Shown piece after piece: positions 1 to 6,405 of a stretch of DNA of 7,797 nt. Position 1 is the stretch's first letter. Every line of letters starts with the position of its first letter. Source of the DNA: Oscillospiraceae bacterium (GTDB taxonomy: Bacteria > Bacillota > Clostridia > Oscillospirales > Oscillospiraceae). The notes beneath the pieces were generated by a model. That model saw only the letters and a program-made list of their open reading frames with translations. It was not told the origin of the DNA and made no database searches. Both the position numbers and the translations under genes were made by a program. Location of the stretch: the NCBI GenBank assembly GCA_031280325.1, contig JAITGW010000200.1, forward strand, positions 1 to 7,797, read 5' to 3'.

Positions 1-1
1 A

Positions 2-940
2 AAGCTCAAGGCGCAGGGCAAGGTTATCATTTACGTGTCCCACCGCATGTCGGAAATATTCCAGATTACCGACGAAATCGTCGTCCTCAAGGACGGCAAG
101 GTCGTGACCAACTTTATTACCTCCGAAACGACGATGGATGCGCTCATCCGCGCAATGGTCGGCCGTGACATCGGAGACACATACTCAAATCTCTCCCGCA
201 ACGAAAACTTCGGCGCGGTAGTGCTTGAGGTCAAAAATCTCACCACGCCGTATATACGCGACGTGTCGTTCACGCTGCGCCGCGGCGAAATCCTCGGATT
301 TGCGGGACTTGTCGGCGCGGGGCGGACAGAGGTTGCGCGCGCGCTGTTCGGCGCAGATCCGGTCATCAGCGGCGAGATTATACTTGACGGGGAATCCGTG
401 CGCTTCAAAACCCCCCGCGAGGCGATTGACAAGGGCGTTGCGCTCTGCCCGGAGGATCGTAAGGAGCAGGGACTGACCCTGCACTCTTCAATCAAAAATA
501 ACATCTCAATGCCGGTGGTTGACAAGCTCGGCTCTGGTCTTTTTGTGGACAAGTCAATGATGGTCAAGCTTGCGGATGCCGCTGTTGACAAATATTCAAT
601 CCGCACCCCATCAATCGACAAAATCACGATGGAGCTTTCCGGCGGAAACCAGCAAAAGGTCATTCTCGGCCGCTGGACAAGCGAAAAAATGGTTACAAAG
701 GTTTTGATCCTCGACGAACCGACAAAGGGTATCGACGTGGGCACAAAAGCTGAGATTTATCAGATGATTTGTGACTTCGCAAAGCTTGACATGGCGGTCA
801 TTTTCATCTCAAGCGAGCTTACGGAGGTCATCGGTCTCTCCGATAACATCGTCGTAATGCACAACGGACGCGTGACGGGCCGTGTTGCGCGCGCTGAGGC
901 GACTGAGGAGCATCTTCTCAGCCTCGCCATGCAGGAATAG
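2..940 (+). CDS. Sugar ABC transporter ATP-binding protein, CUT2 (RbsA/MglA/YtfR-like), 5' truncated by the window edge
   Basis: This is the C-terminal 312 residues of a double-ATPase subunit that powers a carbohydrate importer at the inner face of the membrane. The frame is open at base 2 and reads straight into the end of the first ATPase domain, with its H-loop in VSHRMSEIF near position 35, so the gene starts upstream. The second domain has a Walker A-like loop GLVGAGRTE at 305-331, the signature LSGGNQQKV at 635-661 and Walker B VLILDEPT at 701-724. Its switch region reads ISSEL instead of carrying the usual His. The Arg replacing the Walker A Lys and the missing switch His are normal for the second domain of RbsA-type proteins, where one site is degenerate. 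Full family members have about 500 residues. The first permease follows after 15 bp. The substrate cannot be read from the ATPase; a monosaccharide is likely. Confidence 0.95.
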   Translation, partial: KLKAQGKVIIYVSHRMSEIFQITDEIVVLKDGKVVTNFITSETTMDALIRAMVGRDIGDTYSNLSRNENFGAVVLEVKNLTTPYIRDVSFTLRRGEILGFAGLVGAGRTEVARALFGADPVISGEIILDGESVRFKTPREAIDKGVALCPEDRKEQGLTLHSSIKNNISMPVVDKLGSGLFVDKSMMVKLADAAVDKYSIRTPSIDKITMELSGGNQQKVILGRWTSEKMVTKVLILDEPTKGIDVGTKAEIYQMICDFAKLDMAVIFISSELTEVIGLSDNIVVMHNGRVTGRVARAEATEEHLLSLAMQE

Positions 941-955
941 GGGGAGGGCGTTAAC

Positions 956-1987
956 ATGACAAAGAAAAAAGAGGGCGGCGGAAGCTTTATCCGTTCCCTG
1001 ACGCGGCATAAGGTCTTTACATTGGTGCTCCTGTTCTTAGCCTTGGTGCTTGTGTTCACCGGATGGTCCCGGCTTGTCAACGGCAACTGGACCGGCTTTT
1101 TCAAAACCTCAACGCTCCGCAACGTACTCAACTCCATGGTCATCACCTCGTTTTTGACAATCGGCGCCGGCTGTCTGCTCATTGGCGGACATATCGACCT
1201 GTCGCAGGCGGCAATCGGCGCGTTCGGCGGCATGATTCTCGCGACCTCCATAAAGGGCTGGTCTCTGCCGTGGTTTGTCGGAATCATCATCGCGCTTCTG
1301 TTCTGCGCGCTGCTCGGCGCGATAAACGCGACGCTTGTGACCAGATTCAATTTCCCGGCGTTTATCGGCACGCTCGCCATGAGCTCGATGGCAAAGGGAC
1401 TCATGTACATGTTCTCCGCAATGGGCGTCACGACCGGCAAGGCATCCAACATCGCGTTCACTAACAAGTATACAGACTTTCTCGGCAACGGCGCGCTCGT
1501 CGGAATACCGCTGTCTGTCATCATCATGGTGCTGTTCTTCATTGTATATGGAATCCTGATCTCCAAGACAAAGTTCGGCATGAAGGTCATGCTCATGGGC
1601 GGAAACCCCGTTTCCGCACACCTCGCGGGGATCAACTCGACGCGTATTACGTACATACTGTTCATAAACAGCGCCGTTCTCGGCGGCGTATCCGGCGTCT
1701 TCAACACCTCCCGTCTGTCCCAGGGTGCCCTGCTTGCGCTCCAAACAAACCAATTCACAGGAATCACAGCCGCGATGCTCGGCGGAATCAGCTTCGGCGG
1801 CGGCGCGGGCGGCATGGGCGGCGCGTTTGTCGGTCTGCTCATTCTCAACACGTTCACAATCGGCATTAATATCGTGAAGTTTGACCAGTTCTGGAAAAAC
1901 GTGTTCACCGGCGTGCTGCTGCTTGTCGCGCTCACGATTGACTACTTCGCCCAGATGCGTCTGCGCCGCACGGTCAGCGGCAAATAA
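956..1987 (+). CDS. Sugar ABC transporter permease 1 (BPD_transp_2 / RbsC family)
   Basis: A 343-residue integral membrane permease of a CUT2-type sugar importer. The N-terminus is short, cytoplasmic and basic (MTKKKEGGG), followed by eight or more hydrophobic segments, the first at about residues 20-36. Family hallmarks are LIGGHIDLS at residues 75-83, a GGNPVSAHLAGI stretch near 215-226 that is the usual ATPase-coupling region, and a glycine-rich LGGISFGGGAGGMGG stretch at 275-289. The ATG at 956 is chosen because GGGGAGGG lies at 941-948, seven bases upstream. Length matches the family (about 320-350). The next permease is related but clearly different, so the two probably form a heterodimeric pore as in YtfT/YjfF-type systems. 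This pairing is inferred from gene order. Substrate unknown. Confidence 0.95.
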   Translation: MTKKKEGGGSFIRSLTRHKVFTLVLLFLALVLVFTGWSRLVNGNWTGFFKTSTLRNVLNSMVITSFLTIGAGCLLIGGHIDLSQAAIGAFGGMILATSIKGWSLPWFVGIIIALLFCALLGAINATLVTRFNFPAFIGTLAMSSMAKGLMYMFSAMGVTTGKASNIAFTNKYTDFLGNGALVGIPLSVIIMVLFFIVYGILISKTKFGMKVMLMGGNPVSAHLAGINSTRITYILFINSAVLGGVSGVFNTSRLSQGALLALQTNQFTGITAAMLGGISFGGGAGGMGGAFVGLLILNTFTIGINIVKFDQFWKNVFTGVLLLVALTIDYFAQMRLRRTVSGK

Positions 1988-1999
1988 GGAGGGGAAATA

Positions 2000-3058
2000 A
2001 TGCGTAAAACTTCTACAATCAAGCGCCTGCTGCGTGACAAGTCCGCTCCGCTCCTTGCGATTCTCATCGTACTTATGATCGCCACAATGGTCATCAGCAG
2101 CGGCGTCCTCAAGGGCGCGCCGTTCTCCGCCCTGTTCACAAAGGGCTTCTTGTCAAAAGGCAACCTCGTCGGCATCTTTAACAACCTCGTTATCCGCATG
2201 GTCTTCCTGTGCGGAATCGGACTTATCCTTATCGGCGGCAACATTGACCTCTCCGTCGCGGGACAGGCAGCGATTTCCACGATGATCTTCGGCTGGCTCT
2301 GCCAGAAATACCTCTCGGTTCCGTGGCCGATTCTCATGCTCGCCACGCTTGCGGTCGCGGTGTGCTTCGGTCTTATCAACACACTTTTGGTCAACAAGCT
2401 TCGCTTTCCGCCCTTTATCGCGACGATCGGCATGTCCTCCATCTATGGCGGTCTGTGCAATGTCATTGCCCAGGGCAACAATATCCAAATCACACGTCTA
2501 AGCTATATACGCATCGGCAAAATCCTTGTCGCACAGCGCTTTCCCGCCACATTCCTGTTCGCCCTAGCGCTTGTGATCGCGTATCAGTTCATCCTTTCGC
2601 GCACACCGGTCGGCCGCAGCATTTTCATGGCGGGCGGCAACCAACAGGCGGCGCGCCTTTCAGGGCTGAAGCCGAATAAAATCCGCATGGGTCTGTTCAT
2701 CAACAACAGCGTCCTTGCGTGTATCGGCGGACTGCTTTGGTCCTCGCAAATCGACCTTGCCTCCCCCACCTCGATCATCACGGACGGTCCGGATATGACG
2801 GTTATCTCCGCGTCAATCCTTGGCGGAATCTCGTTTATGGGCGGCGCGGGACACCTTATCGGCGCGCTTATCGCCCTGCTCCTGCTTAACACCTTTGACA
2901 ACATGCTCAAGGTCTTGCAGGTCAACGACTATTGGGTGATTTTCGCGCAGGGCTTTCTGCTTGCCGTCGCGCTCATCATCGACTATATAAGCAATGAGCG
3001 CCGCAGAAAAGCGCTCCTCTCCGCCGCCACAGCCTCCGCTGAGAAGAAAGCGGCATAA
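2000..3058 (+). CDS. Sugar ABC transporter permease 2 (BPD_transp_2 / RbsC family)
   Basis: A 352-residue membrane permease, paralogous to the preceding gene. Shared signatures are LIGGNIDLS at residues 77-85, GGNQQAARLSGL at about 212-223 and LGGISFMGGAG at 274-284. The N-terminus is basic (MRKTSTIKRLLRDK) and precedes the first membrane helix at about 16-33. The C-terminus is a charged cytoplasmic tail rich in Ala, Lys and Glu. The ATG at 2000 has a near-ideal ribosome binding site, AGGAGGGG at 1987-1994, which overlaps the stop codon of permease 1, so the two are translated from one message. It is the last gene of the operon: a strong hairpin follows 22 bp after the stop. Two tandem non-identical permeases occur in YtfQRT-YjfF, Lsr and similar importers, but no feature here picks among these substrates. 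Confidence 0.95.
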   Translation: MRKTSTIKRLLRDKSAPLLAILIVLMIATMVISSGVLKGAPFSALFTKGFLSKGNLVGIFNNLVIRMVFLCGIGLILIGGNIDLSVAGQAAISTMIFGWLCQKYLSVPWPILMLATLAVAVCFGLINTLLVNKLRFPPFIATIGMSSIYGGLCNVIAQGNNIQITRLSYIRIGKILVAQRFPATFLFALALVIAYQFILSRTPVGRSIFMAGGNQQAARLSGLKPNKIRMGLFINNSVLACIGGLLWSSQIDLASPTSIITDGPDMTVISASILGGISFMGGAGHLIGALIALLLLNTFDNMLKVLQVNDYWVIFAQGFLLAVALIIDYISNERRRKALLSAATASAEKKAA

Positions 3059-3080
3059 GCCCCCGCTTCGCAATAAAAGC

Positions 3081-3120
3081 ACAACACTCCCGAAAGATAA
3101 CTTTCGGGAGTGTTGTTATT
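3081..3120. terminator. Bidirectional intrinsic terminator between the sugar importer and mgtE
   Basis: A perfect 16-bp stem (3081-3096 with 3101-3116) closed by the tetraloop ATAA. On the plus strand it is followed by a moderately T-rich tail (TATTTA); on the minus strand by GCTTTTATTG. It lies 22 bp after the permease 2 stop and 15 bp after the mgtE stop on the other strand, so it can end both converging transcripts. Confidence 0.85.
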
Positions 3121-3131
3121 TACTGCTCAAT

Positions 3132-4472
3132 TTATTTAAGCAGCAGCAGCTTTGACATCGCAAAGAATAGTATAAGCGCGCCGGCATCTCCAATCGTCGT
3201 GATCACAGGCGACGCCATCACCGCCGGGTCAAGCTTCAGACGCTTTGCGCCGATAGGCAGCAGACAGCCCACCGTCTTCGCGAGAACAACCGTGCCCAAA
3301 AGCGCGAATGAAACGGTCAGCGCCACAATCGCGTCCTTTTGCATGAGTATGACGCGTACAAAGTTCACGACCGAAAGCAGCACACCGCACGCAAGCGCGA
3401 CGCGCAGCTCCTTCCACAGCACGCGGAGCGTGTCGTGAAGCTCAATTTCCTCAAGCGCCATGCCGCGGATGATAAGCGTAGAGCTTTGCGCTCCGGCGTT
3501 CCCGCCCGTGTCCATGAGCATGGGGATAAACGAAATCAGCACCGGCAGCGCACTCAGCGCGTCCTCAAACCCGGATATAATCGTTCCCGTAATGGTCGCC
3601 GAAAGCATGAGCAGCAGCAGCCATATAATCCTGTTGCGAGTGAGGCGGACTACGCTTGTTTTGAGATATGGCTCCTCCGACGGGGACATACCGGCCATAA
3701 TCTCAAAATCCTCCGTCGCCTCCTCTTCCTGAATCATCATCACGTCGTCAACGGTGACGATTCCGACGAGGCGCCCCTCGTTATCAACGACGGGCATCGT
3801 GAGCAGGCCGTACTTTCGGAAGTCGTTCGCGATTTCCTCCCGGTCGTCCGTCGTAACCGCGGATATTATGCCTTTCTCCATAACGCCGCCGATTTTATCG
3901 TTCGGCGATGACAGCAGCAGCGTCCGGACGGAGACGGTTCCCAAAAGTCTCCTCGCGGAATCCGTCACATAGCAGGTGTATATCGTTTCCTTATCCTGCC
4001 CTTCGCGCCGGATTTTATCGAACGTCTCCTGCACGGTGAGGTGTTCTTTAAGGTCAATATACTCGTTTGTCATGACGGAGCCGGCGCTGTTCTCAGGATA
4101 TTTCAGGAATTTATTGATCATCTCCCGCGTCTCCGGCCTGACATTTTCAAGCACGCGGCGCACGACAATCGCCGGCATCTCCTCAATGAAGTCAACAGCG
4201 TCGTCAATGAACATGTCGTCCACAATCGCGCGGATTTCGTGATCCTTTATGCGCGATACAACGCTCTGCTGCAAATCTCCGGACATATAAGCAAACACAT
4301 CCGCCGCCGTGTCCTTCGGCAGCATTCGGAAAACCCGCACAATCGCGGGATCCTCCTCGTCGGCGTGCTCAAACCGCTCCTCAAACAGCCCTGCGATGTC
4401 CACGCTGTTCATCTCGCGCAGCGCACGCCGCACCTCGGCAAAGTCCGAGCACTCAAACAATCCGTTTTCCAT
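3132..4472 (-). CDS. mgtE: Magnesium transporter MgtE
   Basis: A 446-residue Mg2+ channel/transporter of the cytoplasmic membrane. Domains in order are the MgtE N-domain (about residues 10-130, helical, with repeated acidic motifs), two CBS domains (about 133-190 and 195-250), a linking helix, and a membrane domain of about five helices (about 280-446). Diagnostic motifs are PMLMDTGGNAGAQSST at 317-332 and LDPAVMASPVITTIGDA at 414-430. The Asp at 429 aligns with the pore Mg2+-binding Asp of the family. In known MgtE structures the cytoplasmic domains sense Mg2+ and close the pore. The frame stays open upstream to 4667, but the ATG at 4472 is chosen: AAAGGAGG lies at 4480-4487, seven bases upstream, and the N-domain begins right after it. 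Length matches the family (about 450). It is transcribed alone, apparently from the promoter at 4826-4854 through a long leader. Confidence 0.96.
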   Translation of the reverse strand: MENGLFECSDFAEVRRALREMNSVDIAGLFEERFEHADEEDPAIVRVFRMLPKDTAADVFAYMSGDLQQSVVSRIKDHEIRAIVDDMFIDDAVDFIEEMPAIVVRRVLENVRPETREMINKFLKYPENSAGSVMTNEYIDLKEHLTVQETFDKIRREGQDKETIYTCYVTDSARRLLGTVSVRTLLLSSPNDKIGGVMEKGIISAVTTDDREEIANDFRKYGLLTMPVVDNEGRLVGIVTVDDVMMIQEEEATEDFEIMAGMSPSEEPYLKTSVVRLTRNRIIWLLLLMLSATITGTIISGFEDALSALPVLISFIPMLMDTGGNAGAQSSTLIIRGMALEEIELHDTLRVLWKELRVALACGVLLSVVNFVRVILMQKDAIVALTVSFALLGTVVLAKTVGCLLPIGAKRLKLDPAVMASPVITTIGDAGALILFFAMSKLLLLK

Positions 4473-4522
4473 ACCGTTTCCTCCTTTACGTACTTTTTTC
4501 GGAGAAATAACGGCAGCCATAT

Positions 4523-4555
4523 ACATAAAACATCGGCTCTGACGCGCCGCCGACG
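4523..4555 (-). terminator. Possible attenuator hairpin in the mgtE leader
   Basis: On the minus strand CGTCGGC (4555-4549) pairs with GCCGATG (4537-4531), giving 7 bp with one G-U pair and an 11-nt loop. TTTTATGT follows immediately at 4530-4523. It sits about 35 nt before the mgtE ribosome binding site, where a conditional terminator would be expected. The stem is short and the T-run only four bases, so it could equally be a chance hairpin. Confidence 0.25.
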
Positions 4556-4648
4556 TATTGTCCGCAGTATCCGCGTACACGCAAGCGCGCAAGAGGGCTG
4601 TTGCCCTCCGCCTCGATGTATGAGATATAAAACACGAAACATGAACGG

Positions 4649-4747
4649 CTATCCGCCGCTTCGGCAAACGCCCGCCATCTCCGGTTTCACATCACGGTTT
4701 ATGATATGGTCGCCCTCATCAGTCCGACTTCGCGGGCATTCGTCCAT
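4649..4747 (-). CDS. Possible 32-residue leader peptide upstream of mgtE
   Basis: A minus-strand ATG at 4747 opens a 32-codon frame ending in TAG at 4649, in a different frame from mgtE. AGGTGAG at 4757-4763 is a fair Shine-Dalgarno sequence about ten bases upstream. The predicted peptide starts MDECPRSRTDEGDH and is rich in acidic residues, with Cys, His and a few Pro; it ends with a Gly pair. No membrane segment or known domain is visible. It lies between the inferred mgtE promoter and the mgtE start, the place for a regulatory leader peptide. In Salmonella the mgtA leader peptide MgtL has an acid- and proline-rich N-terminus whose translation responds to Mg2+. A parallel here is only inference, and the frame may be fortuitous. 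Confidence 0.3.
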   Translation of the reverse strand: MDECPRSRTDEGDHIINRDVKPEMAGVCRSGG

Positions 4748-4825
4748 TGGTTAATTCTCACCTGCCTTTTTGCGAGCAATTTTTCCCGGCGGATTCAAAA
4801 TCGCTTTGCCTGTCCGCCGCAAGTC

Positions 4826-4854
4826 ATTTTACCTCATATCAAAACGCGCGTCAA
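4826..4854 (-). promoter_or_regulatory. Sigma-A-type promoter for mgtE
   Basis: Read on the minus strand, TTGACG (4854-4849) and TAAAAT (4831-4826) are separated by exactly 17 bp. Each hexamer matches 5 of 6 positions of the vegetative consensus. The start of transcription would be near 4819. It is the best promoter of this type that I see in the mgtE/spoVAD intergenic region. Confidence 0.65.
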
Positions 4855-4885
4855 GCAGGAAAATCGCACCTTCGCGCCGCGCTCG

Positions 4886-4914
4886 TTATATTCTCCTTAA
4901 AAAAGCGCAATATA
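4886..4914 (+). promoter_or_regulatory. Candidate forespore (sigma-G-type) promoter for spoVAD-spoVAE
   Basis: TTATA at 4886-4890 (4 of 5 against the sigma-G -35 consensus GHATR) and CAATATA at 4908-4914 (6 of 7 against CATNHTA) are 17 bp apart. The start would be about 35 nt before the spoVAD ATG. It stands back to back with the mgtE promoter. In Bacillus the spoVA operon is transcribed by sigma-G; the surrounding DNA is AT-rich, so chance matches are easy. Confidence 0.4.
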
Positions 4915-4957
4915 TATGCACATTGAAAATTCTTTCCGAAAGGAATTCTGACATAAA

Positions 4958-5980
4958 ATGAGTACAAAGAAAATCGGGGCGCGCACTGTCCGTTTTCCAA
5001 ACGTCCCCTCTGTCATAAGCTCTGCCTGTATAGTAGGCAAAAAAGAAGGTCAGGGACCGATGAGCGGCTATTTTGACTCTGTCTCCGACGATGCGTATTT
5101 CGGCGAGGCGACGTGGGAAAAGGCCGAGAGCGAAATGCAGCGTCAGACGCTTGACCTCGCGCTCTCAAAGGCGAATCTGCCCATAACCTCGCTTGAATAT
5201 CTCTTCGCGGGCGATCTGTTAAACCAATGCACAAGCTCTTCTTTCGCTCACAGACGCAGCGGTCTCCCATATATCGGGCTGTACGGCGCGTGCAGTACCA
5301 TGGCGCAGACGCTCGGCGTCGCGGCGTCATTTATTGACAGCGGCCTCGGCGACACCGCGGCGTGTATCACAAGCTCGCATTTCTGCACGGCGGAGCGCCA
5401 GTTTCGCACTCCGCTCGAATACGGCGGTCAGCGCACGCCGACGGCGCAGTGGACCGTGACAGGCTCCGGCGCCATTATCCTCGGCGCGGACGGCGCGGGA
5501 CCGTATATAACACACTTCACTCCCGGAATTCTCGTTGACGCAGGCATATCCGACGCAAACAACATGGGCGCCGCGATGGCCCCCGCTGCGTTCGACACGC
5601 TCTCGGCTCATTTTCGTGATCTTAACATCTCTCCCGGCTACTATGACCTCATTCTAACCGGAGATCTTGGCGCGCTCGGCGCTGATATTCTCCTGGACTT
5701 CTTTGCGCGCGACGGCGTAGATATGTCCGGGCGCTATAACGACTGCGGTCTGATGATATACGACCGCCAAATTCAGGACGTTCACGCGGGCGGCTCCGGC
5801 TGCGGCTGCTCGGCGTCAGTGCTTGCGGGAAAAATCATTCCCGGACTGCGCGACGGAGTATGGAATCGCGTGCTTTTCGCCGCGACGGGCGCAATGCTCT
5901 CCTCCGTATCGAGCCAGCAGGGCGAGAGTATACCGTCGATCTGCTATGCCGTGTCGCTGTCCTCTCAGAAAGCGGTGTGA
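4958..5980 (+). CDS. spoVAD: Stage V sporulation protein AD (dipicolinate-binding SpoVA subunit)
   Basis: A 340-residue thiolase-fold protein, the soluble partner of the SpoVA channel that moves Ca-dipicolinic acid into the forespore and releases it at germination; SpoVAD of Bacillus binds dipicolinate. Bacillus SpoVAD has 338 residues, so this is full length. Recognisable conserved segments are GQGPMSGYFD near residue 31, YGACST at 109-114 with the Cys at the thiolase nucleophile position, SSHF at 139-142, EYGGQRTPTAQWTVTGSG at 154-171, TGDLGALG at 234-241, GGSGCGCS at 278-285 and TGAMLS at 310-315. The family has the fold but is not known to be an active thiolase. The ATG at 4958 is preceded by AAAGGAA at 4939-4945, a spacing of about 12 bases. 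spoVAE follows after 2 bp. In Bacillus and Clostridium spoVAC normally comes just before spoVAD; here the upstream neighbour is the divergent mgtE. Confidence 0.96.
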   Translation: MSTKKIGARTVRFPNVPSVISSACIVGKKEGQGPMSGYFDSVSDDAYFGEATWEKAESEMQRQTLDLALSKANLPITSLEYLFAGDLLNQCTSSSFAHRRSGLPYIGLYGACSTMAQTLGVAASFIDSGLGDTAACITSSHFCTAERQFRTPLEYGGQRTPTAQWTVTGSGAIILGADGAGPYITHFTPGILVDAGISDANNMGAAMAPAAFDTLSAHFRDLNISPGYYDLILTGDLGALGADILLDFFARDGVDMSGRYNDCGLMIYDRQIQDVHAGGSGCGCSASVLAGKIIPGLRDGVWNRVLFAATGAMLSSVSSQQGESIPSICYAVSLSSQKAV

Positions 5981-5982
5981 TT

Positions 5983-6354
5983 ATGGAAATATTTCTTCAG
6001 TATCTCAAAGCGTTCGTCGTCGGCGGGCTTCTCTGCGCCGCCGGGCAGATCATCATTGACAAAACCAAGCTCACCCCCGCGCGCATTCTGACGGCATACG
6101 TCGTTATCGGCGTTCTCTTGGGCGCTGTCGGCGTGTATAAGCCGCTTGTCAAATGGGCGGGCGCCGGCGCCGCCGTACCGCTGACGGGGTTTGGATATGC
6201 CCTTTCCGAGGGCGTGCGCCGAGCCGTTTCTGAAAAGGGTATTCTCGGCGCGTTCACCGGCGGACTGAGCGGAACGGCGGGCGGTATCGCCGCCGCCGTC
6301 GTCTTCGCGATGATCTTCGCGCTGGTCACAAAGCCTCATGATAAGCTGTCATAA
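5983..6354 (+). CDS. spoVAE: Stage V sporulation protein AE (SpoVAEB type)
   Basis: A 123-residue membrane protein of the SpoVAC/SpoVAEB family, part of the dipicolinic acid channel of the spore inner membrane. Hydrophobic segments are at about residues 7-24, 34-51, 54-74 and 93-116. Family landmarks are FVVGGLLCAAGQIIIDKTKLTP at the start (residues 11-32), VGVYKPLVKWAGAGAAVPLTGFG (49-71) and the C-terminal GILGAFTGGLSGTAGGIAAA (86-105). Length fits SpoVAEB (about 116) rather than SpoVAC (about 150). The ATG at 5983 is chosen over an in-frame GTG at 5860, because 5983 begins the conserved N-terminus and lies two bases after the spoVAD stop. There is no good ribosome binding site, so translation is probably coupled to spoVAD. 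A hairpin begins right after its stop. Confidence 0.95.
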   Translation: MEIFLQYLKAFVVGGLLCAAGQIIIDKTKLTPARILTAYVVIGVLLGAVGVYKPLVKWAGAGAAVPLTGFGYALSEGVRRAVSEKGILGAFTGGLSGTAGGIAAAVVFAMIFALVTKPHDKLS

Positions 6355-6392
6355 ACAAAGCCGCGGCTCCGTAAACGGAGGCGCGGCTTTGT
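6355..6392 (+). terminator. Hairpin after spoVAE, probable terminator
   Basis: A 17-bp stem (6355-6371 with 6376-6392) with a single G-G mismatch and a TAAA loop starts at the base after the spoVAE stop codon. The descending arm ends in CTTTGT, but the following bases (CCGCACAC) are not T-rich, so this is a poor classical rho-independent terminator. It could still stop transcription partially or protect the 3' end of the message. Confidence 0.6.
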
Positions 6393-6405
6393 CCGCACAC
6401 GCGAA

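Larger units (their letters stand above)
4473..4819 (-). promoter_or_regulatory. Long structured 5' leader of mgtE (no recognised riboswitch class)
   Basis: From the inferred transcription start near 4819 to the mgtE start lie about 345 nt, unusually long for a single-gene message. Visible hairpins are a 7-bp stem at the very 5' end (4813-4819 with 4787-4793), a perfect 6-bp stem at 4593-4598 with 4603-4608, and a 7-bp stem at 4531-4537 with 4549-4555 followed by TTTTATGT. I compared it by eye with the M-box (ykoK) Mg2+ riboswitch. An AGGTGAG occurs near 4757-4763, but the rest of the M-box core, including its closing GUGCUAAAGCUC-like segment, is absent. The leader also holds a possible small reading frame at 4649-4747. 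A regulatory role is inferred from length, structure and the Mg2+ transporter downstream. Confidence 0.45.

Noticed and set aside
4409..4642. A 77-residue minus-strand frame overlapping the mgtE start
   Set aside because: It has no ribosome binding site and overlaps mgtE codons out of frame; the Arg/Cys-rich composition is typical of a shadow frame in GC-rich DNA.
4473..4667. N-terminal extension of MgtE by 65 residues from a TTG start at 4667
   Set aside because: The frame is open but has no ribosome binding site at 4667, its Arg/Cys-rich residues do not resemble the MgtE N-domain, and an ideal AAAGGAGG lies seven bases before the ATG at 4472.
4041..4754. A 237-residue plus-strand frame opposite mgtE, and other long antisense frames such as 760-1935 and 31-744
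   Set aside because: They run antisense to well-supported genes, lack ribosome binding sites and recognisable domains, and have shadow-frame composition.
4649..4764. M-box Mg2+ riboswitch at AGGTGAG
   Set aside because: Only this short string agrees. The conserved M-box segments that should follow and the closing strand near the 3' end are not present, so I do not call the class.
5860..5982. SpoVAE start at an in-frame GTG at 5860
   Set aside because: This would overlap spoVAD by about 120 bases and adds a non-conserved charged stretch; the family N-terminus begins at 5983.
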